The translations under genes were made by a program, and so were the position numbers. This document shows positions 1 to 10,268 of a stretch of 64,000 nt of DNA, one piece after another. The number at the start of each line of letters is the position of its first letter. Position 1 is the stretch's first letter. The stretch spans positions 59,326,861-59,390,860 of the forward strand of contig OY970828.1 of NCBI GenBank assembly GCA_963853835.1, given 5' to 3'. This stretch comes from Calendula officinalis (taxonomy: Eukaryota; Streptophyta; Magnoliopsida; Asterales; Asteraceae). A model generated the notes under the pieces. The model was not told where the DNA came from, ran no database searches, and saw only the letters and a list, made by a program, of their open reading frames with translations.

Positions 1-110
1 ACCCCCTAAATTTTAGGAATATTATTTTTTTAATCAATGTACAAGCTTTTTATGCATGTTAGTGACAACCCTAAAAGCTGTCATTAACAAAACCCTTAAA
101 TATAATATCT
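1..110 (+). repeat. Dispersed repeat, copy 1 (second copy near 61725)
   Basis: This AT-rich stretch shares a recognisable order of words with 61725-61830: CTAAATTTTAGGA, then TTTTTATGCATGTTAG, then GACAAC and CTGTCATT. By eye the two copies are about 70% alike and in the same orientation. No coding potential is seen. It is probably a decayed non-autonomous transposon, but I cannot define its ends because the window starts inside it. Confidence 0.5.
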
Positions 111-359
111 AATTTATAAAAGCATTGCAAATACAAAGGTAAAAAGAACATTCTTTTCAATGCATTATATGATTGTACGACACTTTGAAATAGAGGCGAT
201 AGTGGTTTTTGATGACGTGTAGATAAAGAGTTGGAGCTGATTACTATGCAAATGTTTGGGCCCAAGTGTTGCTAAAATGCTGTAATTGAGAAGCTTGTCG
301 TTTTGCATTTGGTAGAACTTAAAAACGGTATAAATCAACGTTTTAAAAATAGTTTTTGT

Positions 360-660
360 TTTAAACCCGTTAATATTTAAAATATATTGAATGATAATAT
401 TATTAATTATTTATAATACAGGAATCATGTAAATAATATACTAAATAATGTACAAGTAACAAAAAAATTAAAAAATACAATGAAAAATAAAAAAAAATCA
501 AATTTTATTTTTCAACTAAATTTATCATTTTAGAAAAATTGATTTTTTTGGTTCAACAGGTTTTTATGTCCAACCGGCTTGTTCCAACCAAACTATAACT
601 ATCAATTTAGTCGGCTTATTCCAACCGACTACCTTCTTATTTCCTAGTTGGACCAGGTTT
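360..660 (+). repeat. Decayed MITE-like repeat, inverted partner at 62310-62760
   Basis: The stretch around AATCATGTAAATA through TTTTTCAACTAA and the GGTTCAAC / CCAACCGGCTTG / CCAACCGACT words match the reverse complement of 62310-62760. GGTTCAACCGG-type words are repeated in both. No ORF. It looks like one family of non-autonomous DNA transposon with a copy near each end of the window. The ends are not resolved. Confidence 0.45.
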
Positions 661-689
661 TTTTTATAAAAAAAATCAAATAAATTGAT

Positions 690-817
690 AACACCAATGA
701 TGTCTTAGTATCTATAAAATCTAGATATAATGTATAGCAAGAATGCCAAGTCCAATTCCATGTATTAGTAATACATCATATCTAGATTTTATAGAATTCT
801 AAGGCATCATCGGTGTT
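690..817. repeat. Inverted-repeat hairpin element, about 128 bp
   Basis: A left arm at 690-734 (AACACC..ATGATGTC..TCTAGATATAATGTA) pairs with a right arm at 772-817 (TACATCATATCTAGATTTTATAG..GGCATCATCGGTGTT). Arms are about 45 nt with a few mismatches and a loop of about 37 nt. This is the form of a small foldback MITE. No target duplication was recognised. Confidence 0.6.
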
Positions 818-833
818 GGCCATTAATTTAAAG

Positions 834-975
834 AAAGCATATGAGTCAACCATTAATTTGCTATGATCACATTACCCGGATTCCTTAAAAAAGCATATGA
901 GTTAACCATTAATTTGCTATAATCACATTACGCGGATTCCTTAAAAAAGCATATGAGTTAACCATTAATTTGCTA
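834..975. repeat. Tandem repeat, period 56 bp, about 2.5 copies
   Basis: The unit AAAGCATATGAGTTAACC..ATTAATTTGCTA..CACATTACGCGGATTCC starts at 834, 890 and 946. Copies differ by a few substitutions (for example ACCCGG against ACGCGG). No coding content. It sits directly after the hairpin at 690-817, whose right flank (GGCCATTAATTTAAAG) resembles the repeat unit, so the array may have grown from that edge. Confidence 0.8.
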
Positions 976-1171
976 CTCCTATTATTTAAGGGAACTAATA
1001 TATGTACAATTATTATCGCAGATTGTACAAATATATAAAACAACTGTTGTGGTATATAGGTTGAAAAGTATGGTGTAAAAAATACCACCCATTAACTAAG
1101 CATCGAAGGGAAATTCTTTAATCGTTGGGAATTGGTCTTCGCTTCTAACTGCCGACTTGTTGTATGCACAG

Positions 1172-1669
1172 GGAGTACCAGACTTGTCTGAACATGGCGA
1201 TGCTTATGATTTGGGATTTGGTTTAGGAGTTAATCAACCCCCGACAACCGCACTTATAAAAAAGGAGCTACTACGCAGAGTATCGTATCATATGAGCCCT
1301 CTAGAGGTACAATAAAAGTTGATAAATTTACTATATTTGAGATTAATTATGTTAAATTTGTGCATTTTTATAATTTTCCTTGTGTAGGACTACACATTAG
1401 CTTCAATGCTGGTACGGCCGGGGCCTGTTTATGCAATACAAAATGCGCGTTTCCCAGAAGGTAGCGAAAGCGTAGAAAAGGTGCCAAGGGTATACATCAA
1501 GACAATGTATGATAATGTGGTGAAACCCGAGCAACAAGACAACATGATCGCGAAATGGCCACCTTCACATGTGTATGTTTTGGAGAGTGATCATCACCCA
1601 AACTTCTCTAGTCCTTTTGCATTGTTTGGGTTATTTGTTAAGGTTTCAGCTTCAATTGGTTGCACCTAG
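1172..1669 (+). CDS. Methylesterase (MES17-like), last two exons only
   Basis: Two exons fit the C-terminal half of a plant methylesterase of the alpha/beta-hydrolase fold (SABP2/MES family), which hydrolyses methyl esters of hormones such as methyl-IAA. The first is 1172-1306, after TGTATGCACAG: GVPDLSEHGDAYDLGFGLG to YHMSPLE. The second is 1388-1669, after TTGTGTAG, and ends at TAG. Together they give 138 residues of the usual 260-280. The family's YIKTMYD..VKPEQQ..WPPS..YVLESDH block is clear. It carries the catalytic Asp and His, but the residues after that His are HPN where I expect SPF. The exon with the nucleophile Ser is absent from 1-1171, so it lies outside the window or is lost. 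The first intron would have to exceed 1.1 kb. It may be a real gene cut by the window edge or a 3' pseudogene. The subfamily is called from remembered family features. Confidence 0.72.
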
Positions 1670-1933
1670 AAGATTTTTAATTGAGTTGGACTTGATTAGC
1701 AAAATATACTCATAAAATCTTAAATTTATATATTATTTTGTTTTGGTATTGCTGAATGTGAAATAATATTAAGCAACACAAAGTAAATGATTGGGAACTT
1801 TATTTGACAAACTTCTATAATCATATATATTGTATTACTATCTTTCAATTTCAAAGTATCGATTAAATAGACTTTGCAAAAGAAATTCAAAACGTCTTTG
1901 TCATGCTTTAAACCTTTCGACTCTTAGACTGTG

Positions 1934-2050
1934 CGTAATGGGTGACCAAACCCAGTTTGGTCACCCTTGCCACATCTGCGCCAAATCAGCTTTCTCTCTC
2001 CTGATCAAACACATGACCAGACAGCGACCAAATGCTCGTAATGGGTGACC
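1934..2050. repeat. Hairpin plus direct repeat of CGTAATGGGTGACC
   Basis: CGTAATGGGTGACC occurs at 1934-1947 and 2037-2050. The first copy leads into a perfect 12-bp hairpin: GGGTGACCAAAC (1940-1951), loop CCA, GTTTGGTCACCC (1955-1966). No ORF. It is probably the edge of a MITE that continues into the microsatellite at 2136, but the other terminus was not found. Confidence 0.55.
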
Positions 2051-2131
2051 GATCGACGACCAATTTTTTTTTTAATTTCAGTTTATTAATATATATATAA
2101 TATTTATTATATATAAAATATAAATTAAATT

Positions 2132-2135
<4 letters not shown>

Positions 2136-2199
<64 letters not shown>
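2136..2199. repeat. (AT)n microsatellite
   Basis: About 32 AT dinucleotides without interruption, preceded by more AT-rich sequence from 2085. It separates an AT-rich left part from the GC-rich stretch at 2270-2380. Confidence 0.95.
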
Positions 2200-2202
<3 letters not shown>

Positions 2203-2259
2203 TATGTATAGAGCCAGAGAAAGAGAAAGAGGTCATCCAGAGAAAGAGAAGATCGGTCG

Positions 2260-2380
2260 ACTATTCGACCATTGGAGGCAGGCGACGCGTCGGGGACGAA
2301 AGGCCGTAACGGCGGCGACGCGTCGGGCGTGGTGTACGTGGAGGTCGCGACCGGCTTCCGGGTCATGCGATACGGACGGT
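2260..2380. other. Short GC-rich island, function unknown
   Basis: Within otherwise about 30% GC DNA this segment is rich in CG dinucleotides, with two GGCGACGCGTCGGG-like words (around 2281 and 2315). Short open frames cross it on both strands but neither resembles a protein I know. It directly follows the AT microsatellite and a GAGAAAGAGAAAG purine stretch. A transposon or captured fragment is likely. Confidence 0.4.
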
Positions 2381-2822
2381 CTTACAGTAGTAGAAAAAAA
2401 TATCACACAAACTTAAAACAACGATCATGTAACACATCGCTCGAAAACATATAAAAATAACAACTTTGTCATTGAATTTTTAAAAGGTGCCTATTTGCTA
2501 CTAGACAATTTTAAAATAGCAAATTTGTAACTGATAATATATTGATAGAGTAAACTTTTTACTCTGTCTTTTCCGATATGAATCTAATAAAAGATAGTGT
2601 GAAATTAAGACTAAAATGTAATCTTATAATTAACCGATCGACATATTTGCAAAGACTTAGCAATGATATTAGAACAATACAAACACTTCATGGGGGTATG
2701 TCAATCCGAGCTCAAAGCATTAATACGTTGCATATCATCATGTAGTTTAGACAAATACAAGTATTGAACAATAATAAAGCAATGAGTATAGTTTTGCGAG
2801 GTTCGGTAATACGTGTGTTTAG

Positions 2823-3155
2823 TAATTAGTATTTTATTAATTTTAATTAGTATTTAACATTTAGTTTATCAATTTGTTATTAGTATTTTACATTTTGTAA
2901 GTTAACGAGGGTAATGGAAGCCGCGCTTCGCTGCGGAATTTTATTCTTCGCTTATACAATATAACAATATTGTAGATATCAAAATTCTCAAAGATATAAA
3001 TTTACTTGATGATTAATAACATCTTATTATAAAATTTTAACTTAACTTTTTCTTGGATGGAATATTTTTGTAATATTAGGCTAGTTTCGATCGTAATTTA
3101 ATTAAAAAATTTAGTGGTGGACTTTTTTAGAAATCAAATCTTTTATATTTTTTTT
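2823..3155. repeat. Left copy of a 330-bp direct repeat flanking a LINE
   Basis: 333 bp that reappear at 4299-4629 with 5 substitutions and two short T-run indels by my count, so about 98% identical. It contains CCGCGCTTCGCTGCGG. The LINE-derived sequence begins exactly where the similarity ends (T-run at 3148-3155). Confidence 0.9.
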
Positions 3156-3716
3156 ATAAATCAAAATAGGATTACTTGGATTGAAATTGAAGGTTTACCC
3201 CTTCAAGTATGGTGTACGGAAGCTTTTAGCATCATTGCAAGAAGATGGGGTGAAGTCATGGTTCCAAGCGATTGTTCAACAAATAACCCAAACATGTCAT
3301 TTGGTAGGGTGGCGATCATTACAAAGGAATCAAAAATCAATTCTGTATTGTCAATTAGTGTGGACGGAACTCCGGTCAGAATCGCGGTGCGTGAACATTA
3401 TGAAAGGTTTGATCCTTTCTTAAACTGTGATAAGAATGACGGAGATGACCAATATCATGGCGAGAGATCGAGAATGAGGATTGTTGATTCTGAGTTTGTT
3501 TTAGCCGGAGATAGAGGTGGAGATGACGTCAACATTCTCGGTGAAGAAGACAATGTGGGAATCGAGAAATCTCCTTTGCCCGTTTCATCTTCACAACAGG
3601 TATCATCATTTGGTGAAGTTGTGTCAGATGCTCTTTCCAATATAGATAAAGGCGTCATAGGTAATTCAAAGTTTGCATGTTTCGATGTGCCTCTGACATC
3701 ATCTATTGGGTAATAT
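3156..3716 (+). pseudogene. LINE ORF1 C-terminal fragment
   Basis: The frame reads RITWIEIEGLPLQVWCTEAF and onward. This W(I/V)E(I/V)(E/D)GLPL block is typical of plant LINE ORF1 proteins (DUF4283-type nucleic-acid-binding region). It then becomes acidic and low-complexity, with DGDDQYHGE and GGDDVNILGEED runs, and stops at TAA 3714-3716. More ORF1-like sequence follows in broken frames to about 4025. The N-terminal RNA-binding part and the zinc knuckle are missing. The same block occurs in the minus-strand LINE ORF1 as RISWVEVDGLPLCAW. Confidence 0.8.
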
Positions 3717-4285
3717 AATTGTGTTGGGGTAAACAATAAAAGTTCTTTTTCAAAAGGAAATTTCAATTTCAACACCAATATTGCTAATGTTGAGAGTGGA
3801 TTTGAAAATGAGCGTATGGGATCATTTATTAAATTTAGAAGTGCGAAAAGAAGAAAAAGATATAACTTTTTATATTGCACTCAAAGAAAGGAGTTGAACA
3901 GATTTGACATCGTGAATATTTTAAGCGGTGTCGACGGGTTGCTATAACAGAAGCAATTGATTATTCGGATGAAGAAGATTTTGATTTTGGTTATGATTGT
4001 GATATTACAAGATCTAAAGGCGTTTAAATAGTCTTCTATAGATTATATTTTTTTTTATTGAAGTGGAGTTCCGAGGTTTAGTTAGGTGTGTTTGGTGTCA
4101 CTTGGATTTCGTGGTGTTTTTTAAGGCTTTGGTTTGGCATTGGAGTTATTTTGGCGTTGGTTGTTTTTAGGAGGTGGTAGTTTCATTGTTTTCGGGTGTT
4201 CGGTGCTTTGGTTTGTGTTTCTTTGTAATTTCTAGCTTCTTGCTAGTTTTTTAGTGAAATTTTATTGCCGTTCAAAAAAAAAAAA
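3156..4285 (+). mobile_element. Truncated LINE (L1 type) with poly(A) tail
   Basis: The element starts inside ORF1, runs through a 3' UTR containing TTTCTAGCTTCTTGCTAG and ends in A12 at 4274-4285. It lacks the whole of ORF2 (endonuclease and reverse transcriptase), so it is 5'-truncated and internally deleted, or a non-autonomous derivative. The tail sequence (gctagtttttt, attttattgccgttc) belongs with the LINE on the minus strand at 18279-23685, which ends in the same style. It lies between the two 330-bp direct repeats. Confidence 0.85.
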
Positions 4286-4298
4286 TTGTATATAAGTA

Positions 4299-4629
4299 TA
4301 ATTAGTATTTTATTAATTTTAATTAGTATTTAACATTTAGTTTATCAATTTGTTATTCGTATTTTACATTTTGTAAGTTAACGAGGGTAATGGAAGCCGC
4401 GCTTCGCTGCGGAATTTTATTCTTCGTTTATACAATATAACAATATTGTAGATATCAAAATTCTCAAAGATATAAATTTACTTGATGATTAATAACATCT
4501 TATTATAAAATTTTAACTTAACTTTTTTTCGGATGGAATATTTTTGTAATATTAGGCTAGTTTCGATCGTAATTTAATTAAAAAATTTAATGGTGGACTT
4601 TTTAGAAATCAAATCTTTTATATTTTTTT
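4299..4629. repeat. Right copy of the 330-bp direct repeat
   Basis: 331 bp matching 2823-3155. It begins 13 bp after the LINE poly(A) tail (spacer TTGTATATAAGTA) and ends at the T-run 4623-4629. Sequence after that (AAATAAAAGTG) is unrelated to the LINE sequence that follows the left copy. Confidence 0.9.
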
Positions 4630-4769
4630 AAAATAAAAGTGAAATTAAATGAAGGTTTGAAAATTTAATAAAATCATTTGGTTGAAGTCCCACTTGGAGA
4701 TTTCTCTGCTACATCCCACGTACATGAAAGGCAGATTTATAAAAAAAAAAGGAAAAAGAAACAAATCAA

Positions 4770-5113
4770 CCAAACCCTTTGAGAGATCGAATGCAATATA
4801 AAACTAGCTAATTCATGTTGATTTCAATGAGATTGAATATCAAGTGTGTGTGTTCTTGGTGTTTTAGCGTCTGTAGGTTGAGAGAGAAAGATGGAGGGAA
4901 AGAGAGCTTTCAAAATGATAATTGCAATTAATGAGTGTAAAGCTTACAAACTAAGTCAACATGTTAGGTATTTATACATCTCTTCTAAACATGCTTAATT
5001 AATCACTAACTAAGCCTAATTACATTGTTTTAGGCTTAAGACTAGTATATCATTTAGACAATATTACACAACTAGTCCCTTTACCATTTGATACAACGTA
5101 TTTGATCCTAACA
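4770..5113 (-). mobile_element. Ty1/copia-type LTR (3' LTR), minus strand
   Basis: Read on the minus strand, the LTR begins TGTTAGGATCAAATACG at 5113, directly after a polypurine tract (CAAAGGGGGAGAT). That is the classic plant copia 3' junction. Inside are a TATA-type core (GTATAAATACC, about 4967-4977) and a CT-rich leader. The far end is not certain: the LTR-like sequence fades between 4840 and 4770, and I could not find the terminal CA or a target duplication. Confidence 0.65.
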
Positions 5114-5115
5114 AT

Positions 5116-5548
5116 CTCCCCCTTTGTATCAATAGTTTGGATAGCATGTTCTTGAAGTCTTCTTCTCGAGCAAAATCTGAAACTAAAATATCCGTTGAGT
5201 AGTTTTAATGAAGTATCAGCTTCAGATTTTGGTAATCAGATAAAATAAAACTTTTAATTGGCTTTTCAACCAATATAAAGTATCTCAAAAGATTTCATGA
5301 AGTCTTGACTTAATTTGTCTTTATCATTATCCAATCTCCCTCTTTTTGAGCTTTAGAACTACATCCCTGTCTTCCTTCAAAGGAGTATATTAAAGATTTG
5401 AAAATTCTGGAAATGAAACATCAGTTTGGTAAGGATTTGACTGGGATTTAGAAATGTTGGAGATTTAATTTTGGATAGAGGTTTGTGAGGATAGGATAAT
5501 GATGGTTTGTATTATGAAAAGAATGATTTGAAAGTTAAAGGTTTTGGA

Positions 5549-5580
<32 letters not shown>

Positions 5581-6250
5581 TTTGTATATAGGAAAGAATG
5601 ATATATAAATTTAAGATTTGAATGAATGTGGATAATTTGTATTTTGTTTGAAATGAAAGGTTTTAACAGTTAAGCTTTTGTATGGATGTGACTTTTTATG
5701 GAATGTGAAAAGAATGATTTATACGATTAGATTTTTTGGATGGATATGAATGTGAATTTGTGGTTTGGATAGAATGATTTGTAAGTTTAAGATTTGTAGT
5801 GGAAATGTTGAGAATTTGTGAGAAATTTCTGAAGATGAGTCGGTTTCTTTTTCTTCACAAATTATTTCATGTAAATCGACGAAAATGTAGACCCATAGAT
5901 AGATAGAGTTGTTTGTAGCGGAAGTCTTTTCTCGAAGTTGTGGCTTTGTCGATTTATGATCATTGATAATTGTTGTTGAGAGAAAAATGTGGATAAGGTT
6001 TACGCTCCCCCTCAAACAAACAATTATTTCTCAACAAATCTTCTTCGGTTTCTTGTTTACTCCCCCTTAATTGGTGCATATGTGTTTTTGATATGGAGTA
6101 AACTGGGCTAATATATTCTCTTAAGTCTCGTAAGCATTTTTCTTCATAAATAGAACTTCTTATAAAATTTTCTCCCCCTCATGATGATTAAGATTTATCA
6201 GAATCAGCATGACCAATATGAAGTTCGTCGAGGTGAAATGAAGAAAATCT
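5116..6250 (-). mobile_element. Internal 3' region of a copia (Sirevirus-like) element with four polypurine tracts
   Basis: CTCCCCCT (AGGGGGAG on the minus strand) occurs at 5116-5123, 6005-6012, 6060-6067 and 6172-6179. Multiplied AGGGGGAG tracts upstream of the 3' LTR are a reported hallmark of Sirevirus-lineage copia elements. No reverse transcriptase or integrase is present: the sequence breaks off near 6250. A (TG)n run lies at 5549-5576. The short open frames here look like chance. I call it the 3' remnant of a larger element. Confidence 0.55.
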
Positions 6251-6299
6251 TCTCAGCCCATGAATACAAATGTGATGAAGAATGAGATATTCATATTTT

Positions 6300-6776
6300 A
6301 AATGAATCAATATACATCACATTGTATCATCGAAAACCGAACCGATGTTGATAATGTAGAAATCCGATCAAATCGTTTGGCATTTAATCTCAATGATCGA
6401 ATCAAATAGGGCAAACCGGGATCACATAGATTACCCGTTGACACAACAGTTACACAAACTGTGTGACCTACGTTCAGTGTTGGAATATATGTTACCACTG
6501 GTAGGATTTCCATTCAATCATCATGGACTACCAAGAATGTTGGTATCACTATGAATGTTCCGGCGTTATCACTAAGATAAGCTTGGTATTATGCTTTGTG
6601 TCCTAAAAGTGTATATGTCGGTTCTAGACTCAATTAGTGGACAAACGAAGGCGAGGACTGGAGAGGCTTGTCCTCTATTTCAATATCAACAATCTCCAAG
6701 TGAGATGTCGATAACATATGAGATAGTCTCCGTGGAAATGAAACAAGTACTTTTTAAGAAATACTTGAGTGGCTGG
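6300..6776 (-). pseudogene. Decayed ORF, copy A (left part), unknown product
   Basis: On the minus strand, pieces here align with the open frame at 15307-15900. PTLNVGHT around 6450 matches PTLNAGHT there, and both copies keep the order of a GAGTGG(C/T)TGG start, a TCAATACCAA-like middle and ATGAATGTTCC / ATGAGTGTTCC. The longest surviving frame is only 68 codons (6307-6513). The sequence is cut at 6776 by the gag-only LTR element and resumes at 14846. The protein family is not recognised. Confidence 0.5.
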
Positions 6777-7894
6777 TGAAGGAATTATGTGCACACATAG
6801 TCAACCTATGATGATACATCCATACCTACGAAACACTTAAGGGTCACACCGGTGAGTGCATGTAATACGAGCAAGATAAGCAATGATACTACGAAGAGGA
6901 ATGATTCATAATAGTCATTATGAATCAGTCAAGTATTAAGTTAAGTTTAACTTATTACTAGATTAGTTTAACTAACTAATTAATACAAGTAGTTGTACAT
7001 TTACTAGTTGAGTAAATATACAATGTGTTAATTATAGATTATCCATGATATGATTTAAAGCTATTAATTAAATCATATAGTAATTGGATAATATTGTTGT
7101 ATAAATTATATAAAGGTTATTATATAATTAATTATTGAAAGTATAAATACAAGTATATAATTCGTGTATATAGGTACCGAATTATTAGTGTATTAATACT
7201 AGACATTTAATATTAAGTGCAACAATAATAAATTAGTTAAACTATAAGGGATGAAAGTGTAAAAGGAAAAGTTTAATTAAAGAACTAATCTTAATTAAAC
7301 TAGAAGGACTTAAATGAAACTTATTCTATTATAAATATAAGGCTTAAGGTTTCATTTAAACCTAATAATAATCATTCCCATAACACCTCACGAAAATCAC
7401 CCCTTCCTCTCTTCCTTGGCTTCGGCCGAATACACACACAAACACAAGCCTTGTGTTCTTCGTGTTCTTCGTATTCTTCAAGTATTGAAGAACAAGTTCA
7501 TTGCTTAGATCAACTAGAAGATCGCTCGATTTGTTCATCATCAGTGGATCTATCTTAAGCAATCAACAAGGTATGTTTTGGGAAACACTTTTCTCCCTTC
7601 TCCCCTCTTTCTTTGGTTGATGGTCGAACGAACCACACAAGCAATGTGTGTGTTCGAGTTCTTCGTACAAGGTTTCTTTCTTGTTAACCTAATCTAGAAC
7701 TCCAACATCCCAATCCTTTAGGGTTTAAGGATTAGGTTTAATCCCAGTTCCGCATTTAGGGATTAAATCAGCTAGTTGGTTTTAACCGGTCAAGAACAAG
7801 TTCATGTTCTTGGTCAGTCATGGTTCGAACCAAGTACACTAGGAGGTCAACCCAAGTGGTTGATCAGTCGCATGGTGCGTAGCAAAACCCTACA
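6777..7894 (+). repeat. 5' LTR of the gag-only element
   Basis: Begins TGAAGGAATTATGTGCAC and ends CCCTACA. It contains a TATA-like ATTATAAATATAAGG (about 7329) followed by a CT-rich, CACACAAACAC-containing leader and a TTCTTCGTGTTCTTCGT repeat around 7450. 1118 bp. Confidence 0.92.
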
Positions 7895-7895
7895 G

Positions 7896-7907
7896 TGGTA
7901 TCAGAGC
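7896..7907 (+). promoter_or_regulatory. Primer binding site, initiator tRNA-Met
   Basis: TGGTATCAGAGC begins two bases from the end of the LTR and is the standard plant sequence complementary to the 3' end of tRNA-iMet. Confidence 0.9.
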
Positions 7908-10268
7908 GCTGGTTTAGAGATCTAGACTAGATTAACAAAGATTGTTTGTTTACTTTAATTTTAAGTTTTTTTTGTTTGTTTCAAGTTTTCTTCTTCTTCA
8001 TAATTTTCGAAAAAGGGAATAACCCTAGGACCAAGAACATTAAACTAGTCTAAGTTTAATTGGTCAAGAAGGTTTCTAAAGAACCCTAGCAATTTTCAAA
8101 AATACTAGGAAGAATCCTAGGATCAAGTATGTTAAACAAGATATGTTTAATTGATCAAAAGGATTCTTTCCTTACTTGCTTAAGAATTTTGAAACCCTAA
8201 AGAACCCTAAAAAATTAAACTAGTTTAAGTTTAATAGTTTAAAAATATTAATTAGGATAATAATCAAAAACCTAGTTAATTAGACTAGTTTATGTCTAAT
8301 AGGTTTAATTATTATTTTGATAAATTTATTAAAGCTAGTTCTCTAAACCTAGTAATTTAGACAAAGTTTTATTGTCTATAAGGTTTAATTTAAAAAGTTT
8401 AAATGAATTTATTAAAAGTTATAATCTATCTTAGAATTTAAACAAAGTTTATTGTTTAATAGGATTGATTAAAATTAGTCTTTTAATTAAAAATAATGTC
8501 TTTGATCAAGAAAGTCAAAACCCTAGTTTTGATTGGTCAAAAACAAGATTAGGGTTCATCTAATTAATTTAGGGAATTAATGAGGATTAAAAGAAAAAGG
8601 GTGTTAATTTTTAAGTTCTAAAACTAACAAGGTGTGTTTAATTATTTATATATATGTATTAAAATTTTCGGAATTTTTAATTATTAGGTAAAATTGAATT
8701 TTAAAAGATATAATAAGTTTATACGTATTTTAATTAGATTAAGTTAAATACATATGTATAAATTAGATGTAATATTCTTATTAGAATGTTACAAGTTTAT
8801 TATAAAATATACATATATATGAATACATTAAAATACAAGATAAAATGGAACAATTAAAAAGGGTAATGTTATTTTGATCCTTAAGGATAATATTATAGCT
8901 AGTTATTGTATAAGTTATAATATAATTATAGAAAGTACAAAGTTATGATTTCATTATAACTAGAAATTGTACAAGTTGAAATTATATGATTAACTAGAAA
9001 TATACAAAGTTATATATATGTATTAAGGCGTATAAAGTTATAAGTTATTATAACTAGATAATTATACAAGTAAGTATTTTACAAGTTATGTAATATACTA
9101 GATTAATGATCAAGTAATAAATAACAAGAAAAACTTTATAACCTATATTTAACTAGTTCAAGTTAAATGTAAGAAAGGTTTAAACAAACTAAAAATTATT
9201 ATATATAGTGTTTATATAATAAGTTTATTAGTTTCACCAAGTATGAACCGGTGATTGTGTTAGCTTAAGTTTCATCATGGTTGTTGAAGCTAGTGGGAGC
9301 TACACAAGAAAATCACAAAGTTTATAAGTGTGTCGTTAAGACATAAGTCTTGGTCGAATCTAGTAAGTCAAAACAAAAGTTTAATTTCATTATTAGACAT
9401 ATGAAGAACTAGGTGTGTTAAACTAGGTTTATGTTTCAAGTTCATGAATCATAAAAGAATTTAAAAGGTTTAACATAAGTTTATAAGTTTTTCAAGTAAG
9501 ATAAAACAAGTAAGTTTTATTCTAGATAAGGTTTTTCACAAAATCTAGTAAAACGTTTTGTACACCTCGTTTTAGGTATACATGTAAAATCATACAAATT
9601 CTTGAAACTATAAGTTTTAAAGAATAGTTCTTAAGTTTTAAAAAGGTGTCTTGTAGAATCCTTCAATTCACAAGTCACACATTTTAAACAAGGATTAAGA
9701 TTGGAATAAAGGTTTAAGTTTAGTTTAAGACTTAAACAAACCCAAGAAAATCTTAGATCTAAATACTATCCACCTAATGGAACACCTCACTTGTTAAACG
9801 ATATTCATATTGTAAGGATAAAGAACCTTAGATATGGATTCAAATCATTGCGAGTGTTAAGGTGCGTAAGGTTCTGTGATAATCGGGAGTCCCGGCGCAG
9901 AGCATCGCACTGTCTTAGATGGTCTGATCTACTTTGGTGATAATCGGGAGTCCCGGCCCAAAAAGTACTTGAGTAGAATAAACATACTAGACTTTATTAC
10001 TAACTTAGAAATGTACAATTAGATTGTACAAGGTTGTAATAAGTTATAAGTCTAAAGATTCTACGACCCCTAGGAATCGTGTCAAGTCTTGATACGATCG
10101 GTAAGGATGTTACCTACCAGAAATAGCATGTCTCGTCGGGAAATGCCCAAACCTTGCAGCGAGAATGTGATATATGGATCCTAGGCCTAAAATATTAATT
10201 ATGGGTTTATAATATATTTTAGAGAATGTTTATTGATGATTACTAATTAAACTGAGTTTGATTTGTAG
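7908..10268 (+). other. Long untranslated leader of the gag-only element
   Basis: 2.4 kb of AT-rich sequence with no credible ORF. GTGATAATCGGGAGTCCCGGC occurs twice (about 9877 and 9938). The last bases before the gag ATG are TTGATTTGTAG, a good 3' splice site, so the leader may contain an intron that brings gag close to the cap. That is inference only. Confidence 0.6.
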
